Part shown: positions 24,212 to 33,800 of the stretch, piece after piece
Position numbering within the stretch: position 1 is the first letter of the stretch
How the letters are laid out: every line of letters starts with the position of its first letter
NCBI GenBank assembly: GCA_936928855.1
Contig: CAKZHZ010000019.1
Location: 62,001-126,000, forward strand
DNA length: 64,000 nucleotides
Source: an uncultured Polycyclovorans sp.
GTDB lineage: Bacteria; Pseudomonadota; Gammaproteobacteria; Nevskiales; Nevskiaceae
Direction of reading: 5' to 3'
Notes under the pieces: generated by a model
The model's input: only the letters and a program-made list of their open reading frames with translations
Told to the model about the DNA's origin: nothing
Databases searched by the model: none
Made by a program: the position numbers and the translations under genes

Positions 24212-25147
24212 TTACAGCAGTCCCCGTGCCTCCAGCGCCATGGCGGCAAAGACGAACCCCGCGAGGCCCGCCAGCAGCCACAGGGCGCCACCAATCCGGG
24301 TGCGACGTCCCAGATCGGCTTCCGACATCGTGGACAGCAGGAAGGGGCGCCGATCGGTGGGCTGGCACAGGACATGGAGATCCGGCATCACCGCCTGCTC
24401 AACGTGTCGTTGCCGAACGGCCTGGAGTGCCGCCTCGCGAGCCGCCTCCCACTCGCCGAGATCGATCTCGCCATCGCCGTTGGTATCGAAGCGCTGCAGC
24501 AACTGGCGGCGGTCGCGCTTCCAATCGGCCAGCAGCTCGCGCACATCGTCGCCTTCGCTGAAACTGTGCTGTCCGTGCTGGGTGCGGAACAGACCCACCG
24601 TGTAGAGGGGATCGCCGACTTTGACCAGCCGCTCGGTGTATCGGTATCCCCCGAAGGAAATCCATGGCGAGCGTTCCGGGATCTGCGCCGGGACCCGGCC
24701 GTGCCCCTGCCACCGGCGACGCAGGCTGGGATGGACCTTGGCTCCGTGGGGGTCGACCACGCAGTCGCCGCTGGGGTCCGTGAGCAGAAACAACTCGTCC
24801 GAGGTGGCGCGCGCAATGGTTTTCCATTCGCTGCGACTGCGACCGTTGACCATGCGTCGGTCGCGGCGTTCCACCTGATAGTCCCACCAGACGCAGCGCG
24901 CACGCGTGAGGGGGGAATAGATGGGAGGGCCTGGCAACAGTCCGGCATGACCTTCGAGTTCGACGTAGCCCTGCGCGGCACTGGCGATGCGGGAGGTGGG
25001 CAGGTCCTGCATCAGGCGCGCGTGCCGCAACTGGCGCAATCCCCATGCGGTGCCGCCGACGGCGAGCAGCAACGCCAGCCCGACCGCCAGCACGAAGCCC
25101 TCGATCGAGGTTGTCGCCAGCGAGGCGAACAGGGCCTGCGCGGCCAC
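24212..25147 (-). CDS. GIDE-domain membrane protein with EF-hand
   Basis: 311 residues with an N-terminal helix (GFVLAVGLALLLAVGGTAWGL) and a C-terminal one (GGALWLLAGLAGFVFAAMAL). Between them is a GIDE-like domain (YVELEGHAGLLPGPPIYSPLTRARCVWWDYQVERR...WKTIARATSDELFLLTDPSGDCVVDPHGAKV), known from bacterial relatives of the eukaryotic MULAN ligase membrane domain. Inserted before the last helix is a canonical EF-hand loop, FDTNGDGEIDLGEWE, which should bind calcium. GTG 25147 lies 3 bases after the lemA stop, so the two form a unit. No RING domain is present and function is unknown. Confidence 0.8.
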   Translation of the reverse strand: MAAQALFASLATTSIEGFVLAVGLALLLAVGGTAWGLRQLRHARLMQDLPTSRIASAAQGYVELEGHAGLLPGPPIYSPLTRARCVWWDYQVERRDRRMVNGRSRSEWKTIARATSDELFLLTDPSGDCVVDPHGAKVHPSLRRRWQGHGRVPAQIPERSPWISFGGYRYTERLVKVGDPLYTVGLFRTQHGQHSFSEGDDVRELLADWKRDRRQLLQRFDTNGDGEIDLGEWEAAREAALQAVRQRHVEQAVMPDLHVLCQPTDRRPFLLSTMSEADLGRRTRIGGALWLLAGLAGFVFAAMALEARGLL

Positions 25148-25150
25148 CGG

Positions 25151-25720
25151 TCAGTTGCCGAACAGGGCCTTGAAGTTGGGGTCCTGGAGTTCCTCTGCGG
25201 TGAACTCCAGCAAGGTGGCGGGTGCGAACCCCAGCAGGCGGGCCACCACGACATCGGGGAACTGCTCGATCCGAACGTTGTTGAGGTTGACGCTCTCGTT
25301 GTAGAACTCGCGGCGATCGGAGATGGCGTTCTCAAGGGCCGTCACCCGTGACAACAGGGTCTGGATCGACTGGTTGGCCTTGAGTTCCGGATAGGCTTCC
25401 ACGGTGGCCTGAATGCTGCCGAGTGCGGCCCGCATCATGCCTTCGCTTTTGCCCACGCCGACGACGTCGCCATTTTCCCGTGCCACCTGGGCGCCGCTAC
25501 GGGCGGCCATGACACGTTCCAGTGCGTCACGTTCGAACTGCATGTACTGCTTGCAGGTTTCCACCAGCTTGGGCAGCTCCTCGTGACGCTGCCGCAGCAG
25601 GACATCGATGTTGCTCCAGCTCTTGGAAACGTTGTGCTTGAGGTTGACCAGGCCGTTGTAGATCACGATGCCGTACAGCAGTGCGATCCCGACGATCCCG
25701 AGGAGGATGTAGGTCACCAT
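25151..25720 (-). CDS. lemA: LemA family protein
   Basis: 189 residues. One N-terminal helix (YILLGIVGIALLYGIVIYNGLV) is followed by long amphipathic helices. The LemA signature reads VNLKHNVSKSWSNIDVLLRQRHEELPKLVETCKQY and later SVNLNNVRIEQFPDVVVARLLGF. LemA proteins are membrane-anchored, four-helix, of unknown role, and often paired with GIDE/DUF proteins as here. ATG 25720 (MVTYIL) is used; the frame is open further to 25801. Cotranscribed with the EF-hand GIDE gene downstream. Confidence 0.93.
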   Translation of the reverse strand: MVTYILLGIVGIALLYGIVIYNGLVNLKHNVSKSWSNIDVLLRQRHEELPKLVETCKQYMQFERDALERVMAARSGAQVARENGDVVGVGKSEGMMRAALGSIQATVEAYPELKANQSIQTLLSRVTALENAISDRREFYNESVNLNNVRIEQFPDVVVARLLGFAPATLLEFTAEELQDPNFKALFGN

Positions 25721-25827
25721 CCGTTTGACTCCCGTCCCTTGCCCGTTATGGGCCAAGCATGCGGGAATTGCGTGGGCCGCGCTACCATAGGCGCATGACA
25801 CTCCAGTATCTGACGAGGACCTGCGCC

Positions 25828-26721
25828 ATGCGCCCTCTGATCGTGGCAGCCTGCCTGTTGCTGACGGCCTGCGCCGGCACCACCGTGCTCAACACCTTGA
25901 CGCCCGAGCGTGGTTACACCGTGGCGACCAACCAGCCCTACGATGGTGAACACGGGTTGCGTCTGGACATCTACACCCCGGATGACGCGCAAGCCGCGCC
26001 CGTGGTGGTGTTCTTCTATGGCGGACGCTGGAGTGAAGGCAGCAAGGATGACTACAAGTTCGTGGGGCAGGCGCTGGCTTCCCGCGGATTCGTCGCAGTG
26101 CTTGCCGATTACCGGCTCTATCCCGATGTACGCTTCCCGACCTTTGTCGAGGATGCAGCGCGTGCCGTGGCCTGGACGCGGCAGCGCATCGACGGGTTTG
26201 GCGGCGACCCGGACAAGATGTTCGTCATGGGGCATTCCGCCGGCGCGCACATCGCTGCCATGCTGGCGCTCAATCCCGCGTATCTCGAAGCTGTCGCGCT
26301 CAAGCCGGACGCGCTCAAGGGCATGATCGGTCTGGCCGGCGCCTACGATTTTCTGCCGATCACGGCGCCGGATCTACGCGATATCTTCGGGCCCCCGGAG
26401 GCATTCCAGAAAAGCCAGCCGATCTTTTTCGCCAATGGGCGCAATCCGCCCCTGCTGCTGGTGCATGGCGAAGATGATGAGGCGGTGTGGGTGAAGAACA
26501 CCCGCAACCTCGCCAAGGCGGTTGCCCAGGCGGGCGGCGCGGTGGAAACGGTCATCTATCCGAAGATGAGTCACCGCTTTATCGTCGCCACGTTGGCGGC
26601 GCCGTTGCGCGGACAGTCCGATGTGCTCGACACCGTGGCCGAGTTCGTCAATCGGCGGGCCGCTGCTGCGCCGCGCCGTGACGGACCCGAGATCGAGACC
26701 ACCCCGATCTACCTGCCCTGA
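25828..26721 (+). CDS. Alpha/beta hydrolase lipoprotein (esterase/BD-FAE-like)
   Basis: 297 residues. Lipoprotein signal MRPLIVAACLLLTACAG with lipobox LTAC. Alpha/beta hydrolase elements: oxyanion FFYGGRWSEGSKDDY (HGGxW-like), nucleophile GHSAGAH (Ser in VMGHSAGAHIAAM), Asp in VHGEDDEAVW and His in KMSHRFIV. This is the hormone-sensitive lipase/esterase group with HGG variation. ATG 25828 is preceded by GAGGAC; an in-frame ATG at 25795 would bury the lipobox signal. Divergent from lemA. The substrate is probably an ester outside the cytoplasm. Confidence 0.88.
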   Translation: MRPLIVAACLLLTACAGTTVLNTLTPERGYTVATNQPYDGEHGLRLDIYTPDDAQAAPVVVFFYGGRWSEGSKDDYKFVGQALASRGFVAVLADYRLYPDVRFPTFVEDAARAVAWTRQRIDGFGGDPDKMFVMGHSAGAHIAAMLALNPAYLEAVALKPDALKGMIGLAGAYDFLPITAPDLRDIFGPPEAFQKSQPIFFANGRNPPLLLVHGEDDEAVWVKNTRNLAKAVAQAGGAVETVIYPKMSHRFIVATLAAPLRGQSDVLDTVAEFVNRRAAAAPRRDGPEIETTPIYLP

Positions 26722-26792
26722 ACCCGTGTGCCCGCGCCTGAGGCCGTTGTCGGTCTCGGCGCTTCACCCTGCTGCATGATATTGAGAGTGCG

Positions 26793-27542
26793 ATGACCCA
26801 TAAACTTGTCCTTCTGCGCCACGGCCAGAGCCAGTGGAATCTCGAGAACCGCTTCACCGGATGGGTGGACGTGGACATCACGGAGCAGGGCGCGCATGAG
26901 GCGCAGACCGCCGGCCGTTTGATGCGCGACGAAGGGCTGGTCTTCGACGTCGCCCATACCTCGGTACTGAAGCGCGCGATCCGCACCTGCTGGACGGCGC
27001 TGGATGCGATGGATCAACTGTGGGTGCCGACGCACAAGTCCTGGCGGCTCAACGAGCGTCATTACGGCGCCTTGCAGGGGCTGGACAAGGCAGAGACGAC
27101 CGCCAAGCACGGTGAGGCGCAAGTCAAGATCTGGCGCCGTTCCTACGATGTCCCGCCTCCGGCCATGGAAACGGCGGACCCGGGCCACCCGGTGCATGAT
27201 CGCCGCTACGGCACACTCGATCCCGCCGCCCTTCCGGGCACCGAGTCCCTGGCCACCACACTGGTGCGGGTGTTGCCCTATTGGCACGATCGCATCGCCC
27301 CGGACCTCAAGGCCGGACAGACCGTGCTCGTCACCGCGCATGGCAATTCGCTGCGGGCGCTGTACAAATACCTCAACCAGGTGTCCGATGACGCGATTCT
27401 GGAGGTGAACATTCCCACCGGCATTCCGTTGCTGTTCGAGCTCGACGAGGCGCTGCGGGTTCGCGAGTTCCGCTACCTCGGAGATCCCGAGGCGGCCAAG
27501 CGTGCCGCCGAGGCGGTGGCCAATCAGGCCAAGAAGGGCTGA
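26793..27542 (+). CDS. gpmA: 2,3-bisphosphoglycerate-dependent phosphoglycerate mutase
   Basis: 249 residues, interconverts 3- and 2-phosphoglycerate in glycolysis. LVLLRHGQSQWNLENRFTGWVDVDITEQG holds the phosphorylated histidine. SWRLNERHYGALQGLDKAETTAKHGEAQVKIWRRSYDVPPP and VLVTAHGNSLRALYKYLNQVSDDAILEVNIPTGIPLLFELD are the typical second-His and closure segments. The length equals E. coli GpmA. Confidence 0.97.
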   Translation: MTHKLVLLRHGQSQWNLENRFTGWVDVDITEQGAHEAQTAGRLMRDEGLVFDVAHTSVLKRAIRTCWTALDAMDQLWVPTHKSWRLNERHYGALQGLDKAETTAKHGEAQVKIWRRSYDVPPPAMETADPGHPVHDRRYGTLDPAALPGTESLATTLVRVLPYWHDRIAPDLKAGQTVLVTAHGNSLRALYKYLNQVSDDAILEVNIPTGIPLLFELDEALRVREFRYLGDPEAAKRAAEAVANQAKKG

Positions 27543-27676
27543 ACGGCTGCTAAACACGGATCAATGACACGGTGGTGACATCGTGCATCGACTGAGCTAC
27601 CTTCCGTCGGAACAACGTCGCCGCTCGTCCCCGGGCTGAAGCGGCGAACAGCGGTATACGACAGGGAGGAGTTGTG

Positions 27677-30283
27677 ATGAAGACTGTGCGTTCGCCGGTT
27701 TGGACGGGTGCCCTCGGCCTGATGCTGGCCATGGGCCTTGGCGCTTGCAGCGGCAACAATGGTGGCGGTACGGCGCCGTCACCGACCCCGGCGACCACGC
27801 CGACGCCCGGGCCAACCGCCACGCCGGTGCCCACCCCCACGGTGGCGCCCACCCCCACGCCGAGTCCGACGGTGGGGCCAACGCCGACGCCAACGGTCAG
27901 CCCGACACCGACCACGAGCCCCACACCGACTACCAGTCCGACGCCGACGCCCACGCCGCCGCCGGGTGACGGTGGTTCGCCGCTGGATCTGCTCTTCGAA
28001 CAGCTGGCGGAGGCCTGTACCGCGGACCCGCTTATCGAGCAGGACCCCACGCCGCTCTCCGCCTGCCTCGCCACCGGGCTGCAGGCCTTCTGCGATGCGG
28101 CGGATCCCGAGGGCGAAACACTGCCGATCTGTGGTGACGGCGGATTCACGCCGCCCACCAGCCCCGAGGATCTGCTGGCATTGCTGGCGCCCATCACGGA
28201 TCAGATCGGTGAGTTCTGCACCGCAGATCCGTTGGTGCCGGACGATCCGACGCCGCTCAGCAGTTGCCTGGCGACGGGACTGGAGGCCTTCTGTGATGCC
28301 GCCGATCCCGAAGGCACGACCTTCCCGTTCTGCGGTGACGGTGAGTTCGAGCCGCCGACCAGCCCTGAGGACCTGCTGGCCCTGCTATCCCCGATTACCG
28401 ATCAGATCAGCGAGTTCTGTACGGCGGAATCGCCCATCGGAACCGACCCGACCGGCCTGACCAACTGCCTGGCGACCGGGCTCGAAGCGTTCTGCGACGC
28501 CGCCGATCCCGAGGGCACCACCTTCCCGTTCTGCGGTGAAGGCGGAATCGAGCCGCCCGACAGCCCCGAAGACCTGCTGGCATTGCTGGCGCCGATCACC
28601 GAGGCCATTGAAACCTTCTGTACCGAGGCTTCGCCGATCGAAGAGGATCCCACCGGGCTCACCCGTTGCCTGGCCACCGGCCTGGCCCAGTTCTGCGCGC
28701 TGCCGGGTGCGGACCAAACGCCTATCTGTGGCGAGTTCACCCCGCCGACGGATCCGGAGGATCTGCTGCTGTTGCTGGCGCCGGTGACTGACGCGATCGC
28801 CATGTTCTGCGGAACCGAGGGCGGCATCGAAGGGGACCCCATCGGGCTCAGCAATTGCCTTGCAGCTGGGCTGGCTCAGTTCTGCCAGGCGCCGGGCGCG
28901 GATCAGCTGCCGATCTGCGGGGAGGGGGGGCTGGAGCCCCCTGACAGTCCCGAGGATCTGTTGGCGTTGCTGGCGCCGGTGACGGACGCCATCGGCGAGT
29001 TCTGCGGCGAGGACGGCGGGATTGACGGCGACCCGACCGGGTTCAGCAATTGCCTGGCTGCAGGGCTGGCCCAGTTCTGCCAGGCGCCCGGGGCCGATCA
29101 GCTGCCGTTCTGTGACGAGGGGGGCATCACGCCGCCGAGCGGACCGGAGGATCTGCTGGCACTGCTGGCGCCGCTCACCGATGCGATCGCCGAGTTCTGT
29201 GGCGAAGAGGGTGGCGTCGAGGGTGACCCCACCGGCCTGTCGAACTGCCTTGCGGCGGGCTTGGGGCAGTTCTGCCAGGCGCCGGGCGCGGATGCCCTGC
29301 CAGTTTGTGAAGACGGCGGTATCACGCCGCCGACCGATCCGGCTGACCTGTTGGCGTTGCTGGCACCGCTCACTGATGCGATCGGTGAATTCTGCGGCAC
29401 TGAGGGTGGCATCGAGGGCGACCCCACCGGATTCTCCAACTGCCTCGCGGCGGGGCTGGCCCAGCTGTGTCAGGCCCCGGGTGCCGATCAACTGCCCTTC
29501 TGCGGCGAAGGGGGCATCACGCCGCCCACCAGTCCGGAGGACCTGCTGGCCCTGTTGGCACCCGTTACCGATGCGATTGGCGCGTTCTGCGGCGACGAGG
29601 GTGGCATCGACGGTGACCCGACGGGTTTGTCGACGTGTCTGGCTGCGGGGCTGACGCAGTTCTGCGCAGCTCCGGGGGCCGACCAGCTGCCGTTCTGTGG
29701 CGAAGGGGGCATCAGTCCGCCGACAAGCCCTGAAGACCTGCTGGCCTTGCTGGCACCGGTGACGGAGGCCATTGAGACCTTCTGTACCGAGGCGCCGCTC
29801 ATCCCCGGGGATCCCACGGGACTGAGCAGCTGCCTTGCCACCGGGCTGGCACAGTTCTGCCAAGCCCCAGGCGCGGATCAGCTGCCATTCTGTGATGCTG
29901 ACGGAGGGGTGCCGGTGCCGTCCGACCCGGCTGACCTGCTGGCCTTGTTGGCCCCCGTGACCGAGGCCATCGCCGGGTTCTGCGACGCCGATCCCGCCAT
30001 TCCACAGGATCCGACCGGTCTCTCGAACTGCCTGACCGCCGGCCTTGAGACTTTCTGCGACACCCCAGGCGCGGATGCGCTTCCTGTATGTGGGGGTGAC
30101 GGCGAGGTGCCTTCGCTGGATCCAAGTCTGCTCACCGATGCCCTCTGCGGTATTCCGGGGACCGAGGCACTGCCGCTGTGTACTGAGGGGGGTGTGCCCG
30201 AACTGGATCCGGATCTGCTGACCGGTGCGCTGTGCGCCATCCCCGGCGTCAGTCTGCTGCCTCTCTGCACCGCAGCACCCTGA
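27677..30283 (+). CDS. Repeat lipoprotein: Pro/Thr linker plus 11 four-cysteine repeats
   Basis: 868 residues, not recognised. Signal and lipobox: MKTVRSPVWTGALGLMLAMGLGAC, Ser at +2 suggests outer-membrane sorting. About 65 residues of alternating Pro/Thr follow, then eleven repeats of about 65 residues and two half-repeats at the C-terminus (DPSLLTDALC..., DPDLLTGALC...). Each repeat has the form DPEDLLALLAPVTDAI-x-x-FC, then DPTGLSNCLAAGLAQFC, then GADQLPFC: four cysteines, probably two disulfides per repeat. The chain is strongly acidic. AGGGAGGAG before GTG 27674/ATG 27677 is an excellent ribosome site. The extended linker and repeated disulfide modules suggest a surface-projecting stalk or adhesin-like protein; this is inference. 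Confidence 0.85.
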   Translation: MKTVRSPVWTGALGLMLAMGLGACSGNNGGGTAPSPTPATTPTPGPTATPVPTPTVAPTPTPSPTVGPTPTPTVSPTPTTSPTPTTSPTPTPTPPPGDGGSPLDLLFEQLAEACTADPLIEQDPTPLSACLATGLQAFCDAADPEGETLPICGDGGFTPPTSPEDLLALLAPITDQIGEFCTADPLVPDDPTPLSSCLATGLEAFCDAADPEGTTFPFCGDGEFEPPTSPEDLLALLSPITDQISEFCTAESPIGTDPTGLTNCLATGLEAFCDAADPEGTTFPFCGEGGIEPPDSPEDLLALLAPITEAIETFCTEASPIEEDPTGLTRCLATGLAQFCALPGADQTPICGEFTPPTDPEDLLLLLAPVTDAIAMFCGTEGGIEGDPIGLSNCLAAGLAQFCQAPGADQLPICGEGGLEPPDSPEDLLALLAPVTDAIGEFCGEDGGIDGDPTGFSNCLAAGLAQFCQAPGADQLPFCDEGGITPPSGPEDLLALLAPLTDAIAEFCGEEGGVEGDPTGLSNCLAAGLGQFCQAPGADALPVCEDGGITPPTDPADLLALLAPLTDAIGEFCGTEGGIEGDPTGFSNCLAAGLAQLCQAPGADQLPFCGEGGITPPTSPEDLLALLAPVTDAIGAFCGDEGGIDGDPTGLSTCLAAGLTQFCAAPGADQLPFCGEGGISPPTSPEDLLALLAPVTEAIETFCTEAPLIPGDPTGLSSCLATGLAQFCQAPGADQLPFCDADGGVPVPSDPADLLALLAPVTEAIAGFCDADPAIPQDPTGLSNCLTAGLETFCDTPGADALPVCGGDGEVPSLDPSLLTDALCGIPGTEALPLCTEGGVPELDPDLLTGALCAIPGVSLLPLCTAAP
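27977..30118 (+). repeat. Tandem protein repeats of about 195 bp (11 copies)
   Basis: Eleven units of 63-67 codons. Repeats 5-9 are closest to one another (EGGIEGDPTGLSNCLAAGLAQFC, QAPGADQLPFC). Repeats 1-3 carry a variant third segment, AFCDAADPEG..F.FCG. The grouping suggests duplication from the middle outwards. Units are not identical in DNA, so this is old or diversified duplication. Confidence 0.85.
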
Positions 30284-30308
30284 GGTAGCGGACGGCGTCG
30301 GCGTCGTT

Positions 30309-30806
30309 TCAGGGGGTCAACCGGAGGCGACCGGTGAGGGCGCCGTCCGCATCCAGCAGGCCGTGGCGCTGCAGAAACCCTCGCGCGTCGTCACTATCCT
30401 GTTCGAACCACGCGCGGGCACTGCCGAGGATGAAGTGGTAACCCCAGGCGTCCATGTCGGCGAGGAGGCGCTCACGCGAGTAGCCGGGTATGCGGTCGGC
30501 CAGCAGTGCCTGCAGGTAGCACACGGCATTCTCTTCGGTGTCGGTTCCGCAGGCGTCGGTGTCCACGATGGCACGCCGTTCTGGATCCATGCAGCGCCAG
30601 TGTCCCAGCTCGTGCAGCAGCGAGTGCACCGGGGTGTCCCGGCGGACGTAGAGACGCGCGCCGATGATCCCCGCTTCTGGCTCGCCCCAATAGCTCCCGG
30701 GGATGGCCTGACCCTCCTCCACCCACGTCAACTGCATGCCCTGATGCGCCACGAAAGCGGCAAGCGCCTCGGCGTTCAAGGCGGCGCAGGGCAGTACAGG
30801 GGGCAT
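30309..30806 (-). CDS. Hypothetical HExxH protein (putative zinc metallopeptidase)
   Basis: 165 residues, no signal peptide, soluble. HSLLHELGHWRCMDPERR carries an HELGH zinc motif, and TDTEENAVCYLQALLADRIPGYSRERLLADMDAWGYHF contains a downstream Glu (TEENAV) that could be the third ligand, as in gluzincins and ImmA-like proteins. No propeptide or other domain is present. It lies convergent to the repeat lipoprotein (25 bases between stops) and divergent to the acylase gene; no operon partner. A peptidase or metal-dependent hydrolase is likely, with substrate unknown. Confidence 0.65.
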   Translation of the reverse strand: MPPVLPCAALNAEALAAFVAHQGMQLTWVEEGQAIPGSYWGEPEAGIIGARLYVRRDTPVHSLLHELGHWRCMDPERRAIVDTDACGTDTEENAVCYLQALLADRIPGYSRERLLADMDAWGYHFILGSARAWFEQDSDDARGFLQRHGLLDADGALTGRLRLTP

Positions 30807-30893
30807 GATTTCCTACTGTGTGGCGGCGGAGGCTGCACTACGCTGATCAAAACCTGACGCTTGATTCAGATCTACAACAGGGGGAGAACAGCC

Positions 30894-33800
30894 ATGCGCC
30901 ATTTTACGGGAGGGCGTCGCTGGGGTGTTGTGTTGGCGGCGACAGTCACCTTGGCGGCATGCGGTACCAGTGATCCGGTGGCAGGTGATCTCGGCAATCG
31001 GGATCCTGCTCCGGGCCAGGGCAACATCTTCATGAGCGCGATGCCGCCCGGGGCCAATGGCAACGCGGCAGGCGGCGTCGGGGCGCCGGCCGGGATACCG
31101 CCGTCGGCCACCGTGTACCCCGACCATTACAACGATCAATTGGCGCTGTATGCGAACCTGGCCCATGCCCGGACGCCGCTGCAGCGCGGCAATTGCACGC
31201 CACCGGCGTCACTGGCCGCGCATGAACCCGCCTCGGATCAGGCCTGCAATTACTTCAAGAATGCGCCGATCGAGTTGCCGGATGCGCAAGCGGTCAGCGC
31301 ACGGACGCTGAGTGCGCCGAACGGCGGCAGTGTCACCATCCGACGCGATGGATGGGGTGTGCCCTACGTGGATGGCAGCGATCGCGCGGCGGCCCAGTAT
31401 GGGCTTGGTTATGCGGCTGCGGAGGATCGCCTCTGGCTGTTCGATGTGCTGCGGTACGCGGGACGAGGGCGCGCGTCGGAATATCTCGGCCCCTCGCAGA
31501 CAACCTATGACCTTGATCTGGAGTTTGGTTCGGCTTCCGCCTACAGCGAAGCGGAGATCGCCACTGTGCTGAGCCGCGCAGTGGAGAAGGTGGGGGAGCC
31601 CTACGGCTCGCAGTTTCTCAACGACACCGAAATGTTCGTCGCCGGCATGAACGCCTTTGTCGACTCGCTGACCGGTACCAACGTTAGCCGCATTCCGCCC
31701 GAGTACCTGACACTGGGGCTGGCCGTGGGTGCCGAGTTGCCCAAGTTTCCGCCGGCCCCCTTTACGGTGAACGATATCGTTGCCAATGCCATTCTGATCC
31801 AGTCTGCGCTGGGCCTGGGCGGTGGCGGCGAGGCCAGCAATGTACGACTGCTGCAGGCGTTGGACGCCGGTATCGGTGGTGCGACGCGCACCTTGCCGGT
31901 GGCAGCCTGCGAAACCTGGCGGGACCTTCGCCATGCCAACGCCACCGACAGCTATCACACCGCCACCGGCACCTTCGACACGCAGTCGGGGTTCTTCAGT
32001 GAGGCGTGCCCCTTGGCGCTGGCCGAAGGGGCGGTGATCTGGGATGCCGGCAGCTACCGGGGGCTGGCTTTGGTGGGGACCGAAAGTGCCGGGCTGTTGG
32101 TGCCCGATATCCCCGGGATTCTCAACGATCTGCAGCGCATCCTCGGCGGACTGCTGCCAGGCAATGCCCTGCAAATGGCACAGACCGCACGCATTCCCCT
32201 GCGCAGGACGGCGGAGCAGACACTGTTGGCGCTCAACGATGCGCCGGGAACCGCCCTTGATGCGCTGCTGGCGTCGCTGGGCATGCCGAGCTCCACGTCG
32301 AACTGGATTGCGGTGAATGCGGACCAGACCCAGTCCGGCCACCCGATCCTGGTGGGCGGGCCGCAGACCGGCTACTTCAATCCGCAGCTGCTGTGGGAGG
32401 CGGCGGTGATCTCTCGTGGCGGCACAGCGATGGATCTGGCCGCGCGAGGGATCTCCACGGTCAATCTGCCCTATATCGTGATCGGACACGGCCTCGACTT
32501 CGCCTGGGTGCCGACGTCTGCGGGCTCCGATTTCACCGATACCCGCGTGTCGAAGATGTGCAATCTGGATGGCTCGCCACCGTCACGCGACGATGGCGAC
32601 GGTGATGGGTTTCCGGACGCGGATGGCTACCTTTTCAAAGGCGAGTGCAAGCGCTTCTACACCCGCGTCGATACCTGGACCGCGACGCCGACGGTCGCCA
32701 GTATCGCCCTCGGTGGCGGCCCGACGCCGGAAACGGTCAGCCGCTATGTGATCCGTACGCATTACGGTCCGGTGTTCGCCACCGCGACGGTCAGTGGCGA
32801 GCCTGTGGCGATCTCCACCCAGCGATCCACATTCCTGGCCGATGTCGACACCGCCATTCCGTTCGGCATCCTCACCGCGCAGGGAGTGGACATGGACCAC
32901 ACCCGATTCAAAAAGCTGTTCAACAGCATGACGGCGACCTTCAACTGGCTGTACGTCGACGAGCAGGATGTGGCCTACATCCAGTCCGGACTGTACCCGG
33001 TACGTCATCCCGGGCACATGCCGGAGCTGCCGGTCTGGGGTGATGGGCGATTCGAGTGGCAGAACGACCAGCAACTGCCAGCGTCGTTCTTCACCGATTT
33101 TGGCGGGGATGGCAATGCCGGCGCTGACAGCTGGCCGTCGCGCAACCAGCCGGTAGCCCAGGACGCGCTGGGGTATTTCGAGTGGCCGGGGTATCTGCCC
33201 CTGACGGATCATGTGCAGGACACCAATCCGCCCACGGGGTTTCTCGCCAACTGGAACAACTCCGGCGCGTTCGGATGGACGGCCCCTGACGGGGACGGTT
33301 CCTATGGGCCCACGCATCGGGTGCTGAACCTGTCGAAACGCCTCGAGGCCTTTCGCGATACCGGGCGCAAGCATGATCTCGCCACCATGATCGAGGTGGC
33401 GGGTGATGCGGCCTATACCGATACCCGAGGGCTCGATGTCCTGCCCCTGATGCTGCGGGTACTGGCGTCGGAGCCGATGACGTCCGAACAGGAGGCTGTT
33501 GCCAACCTGATGCAGGCATGGATGGACGATGGATCCGGTCACTGGATCGACGATACCCCGGGGCTGGGCGCGATGCGGCGGGACCGGGATAGGGACGGAG
33601 CCTACGATCACCGCAGCGCTGTCGTGCTGATGGATGCCTGGTACCAGCGCATGCTGCCGCGCGTAACGGTGCAGCTCGATCAGTTGGTGGCCAACGGCGG
33701 CACGGCGCTGCAGGGTCGGTTCGATGCGCCGGGGGCGGTGGGCTCAGCGTTTCAGAGTGGCTGGTTCCAGCACATGAAGCGTATGTTCGGCATGGCGCTC

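Noticed and set aside
28385..29863. 492-residue minus-strand frame opposite the repeat lipoprotein.
   Set aside because: Its repetitive look is inherited from the coding repeats on the plus strand.
27977..30118. Regular 195-bp repeats considered as CRISPR or satellite DNA.
   Set aside because: Units keep one reading frame, show synonymous variation and encode conserved cysteines; they are protein repeats.
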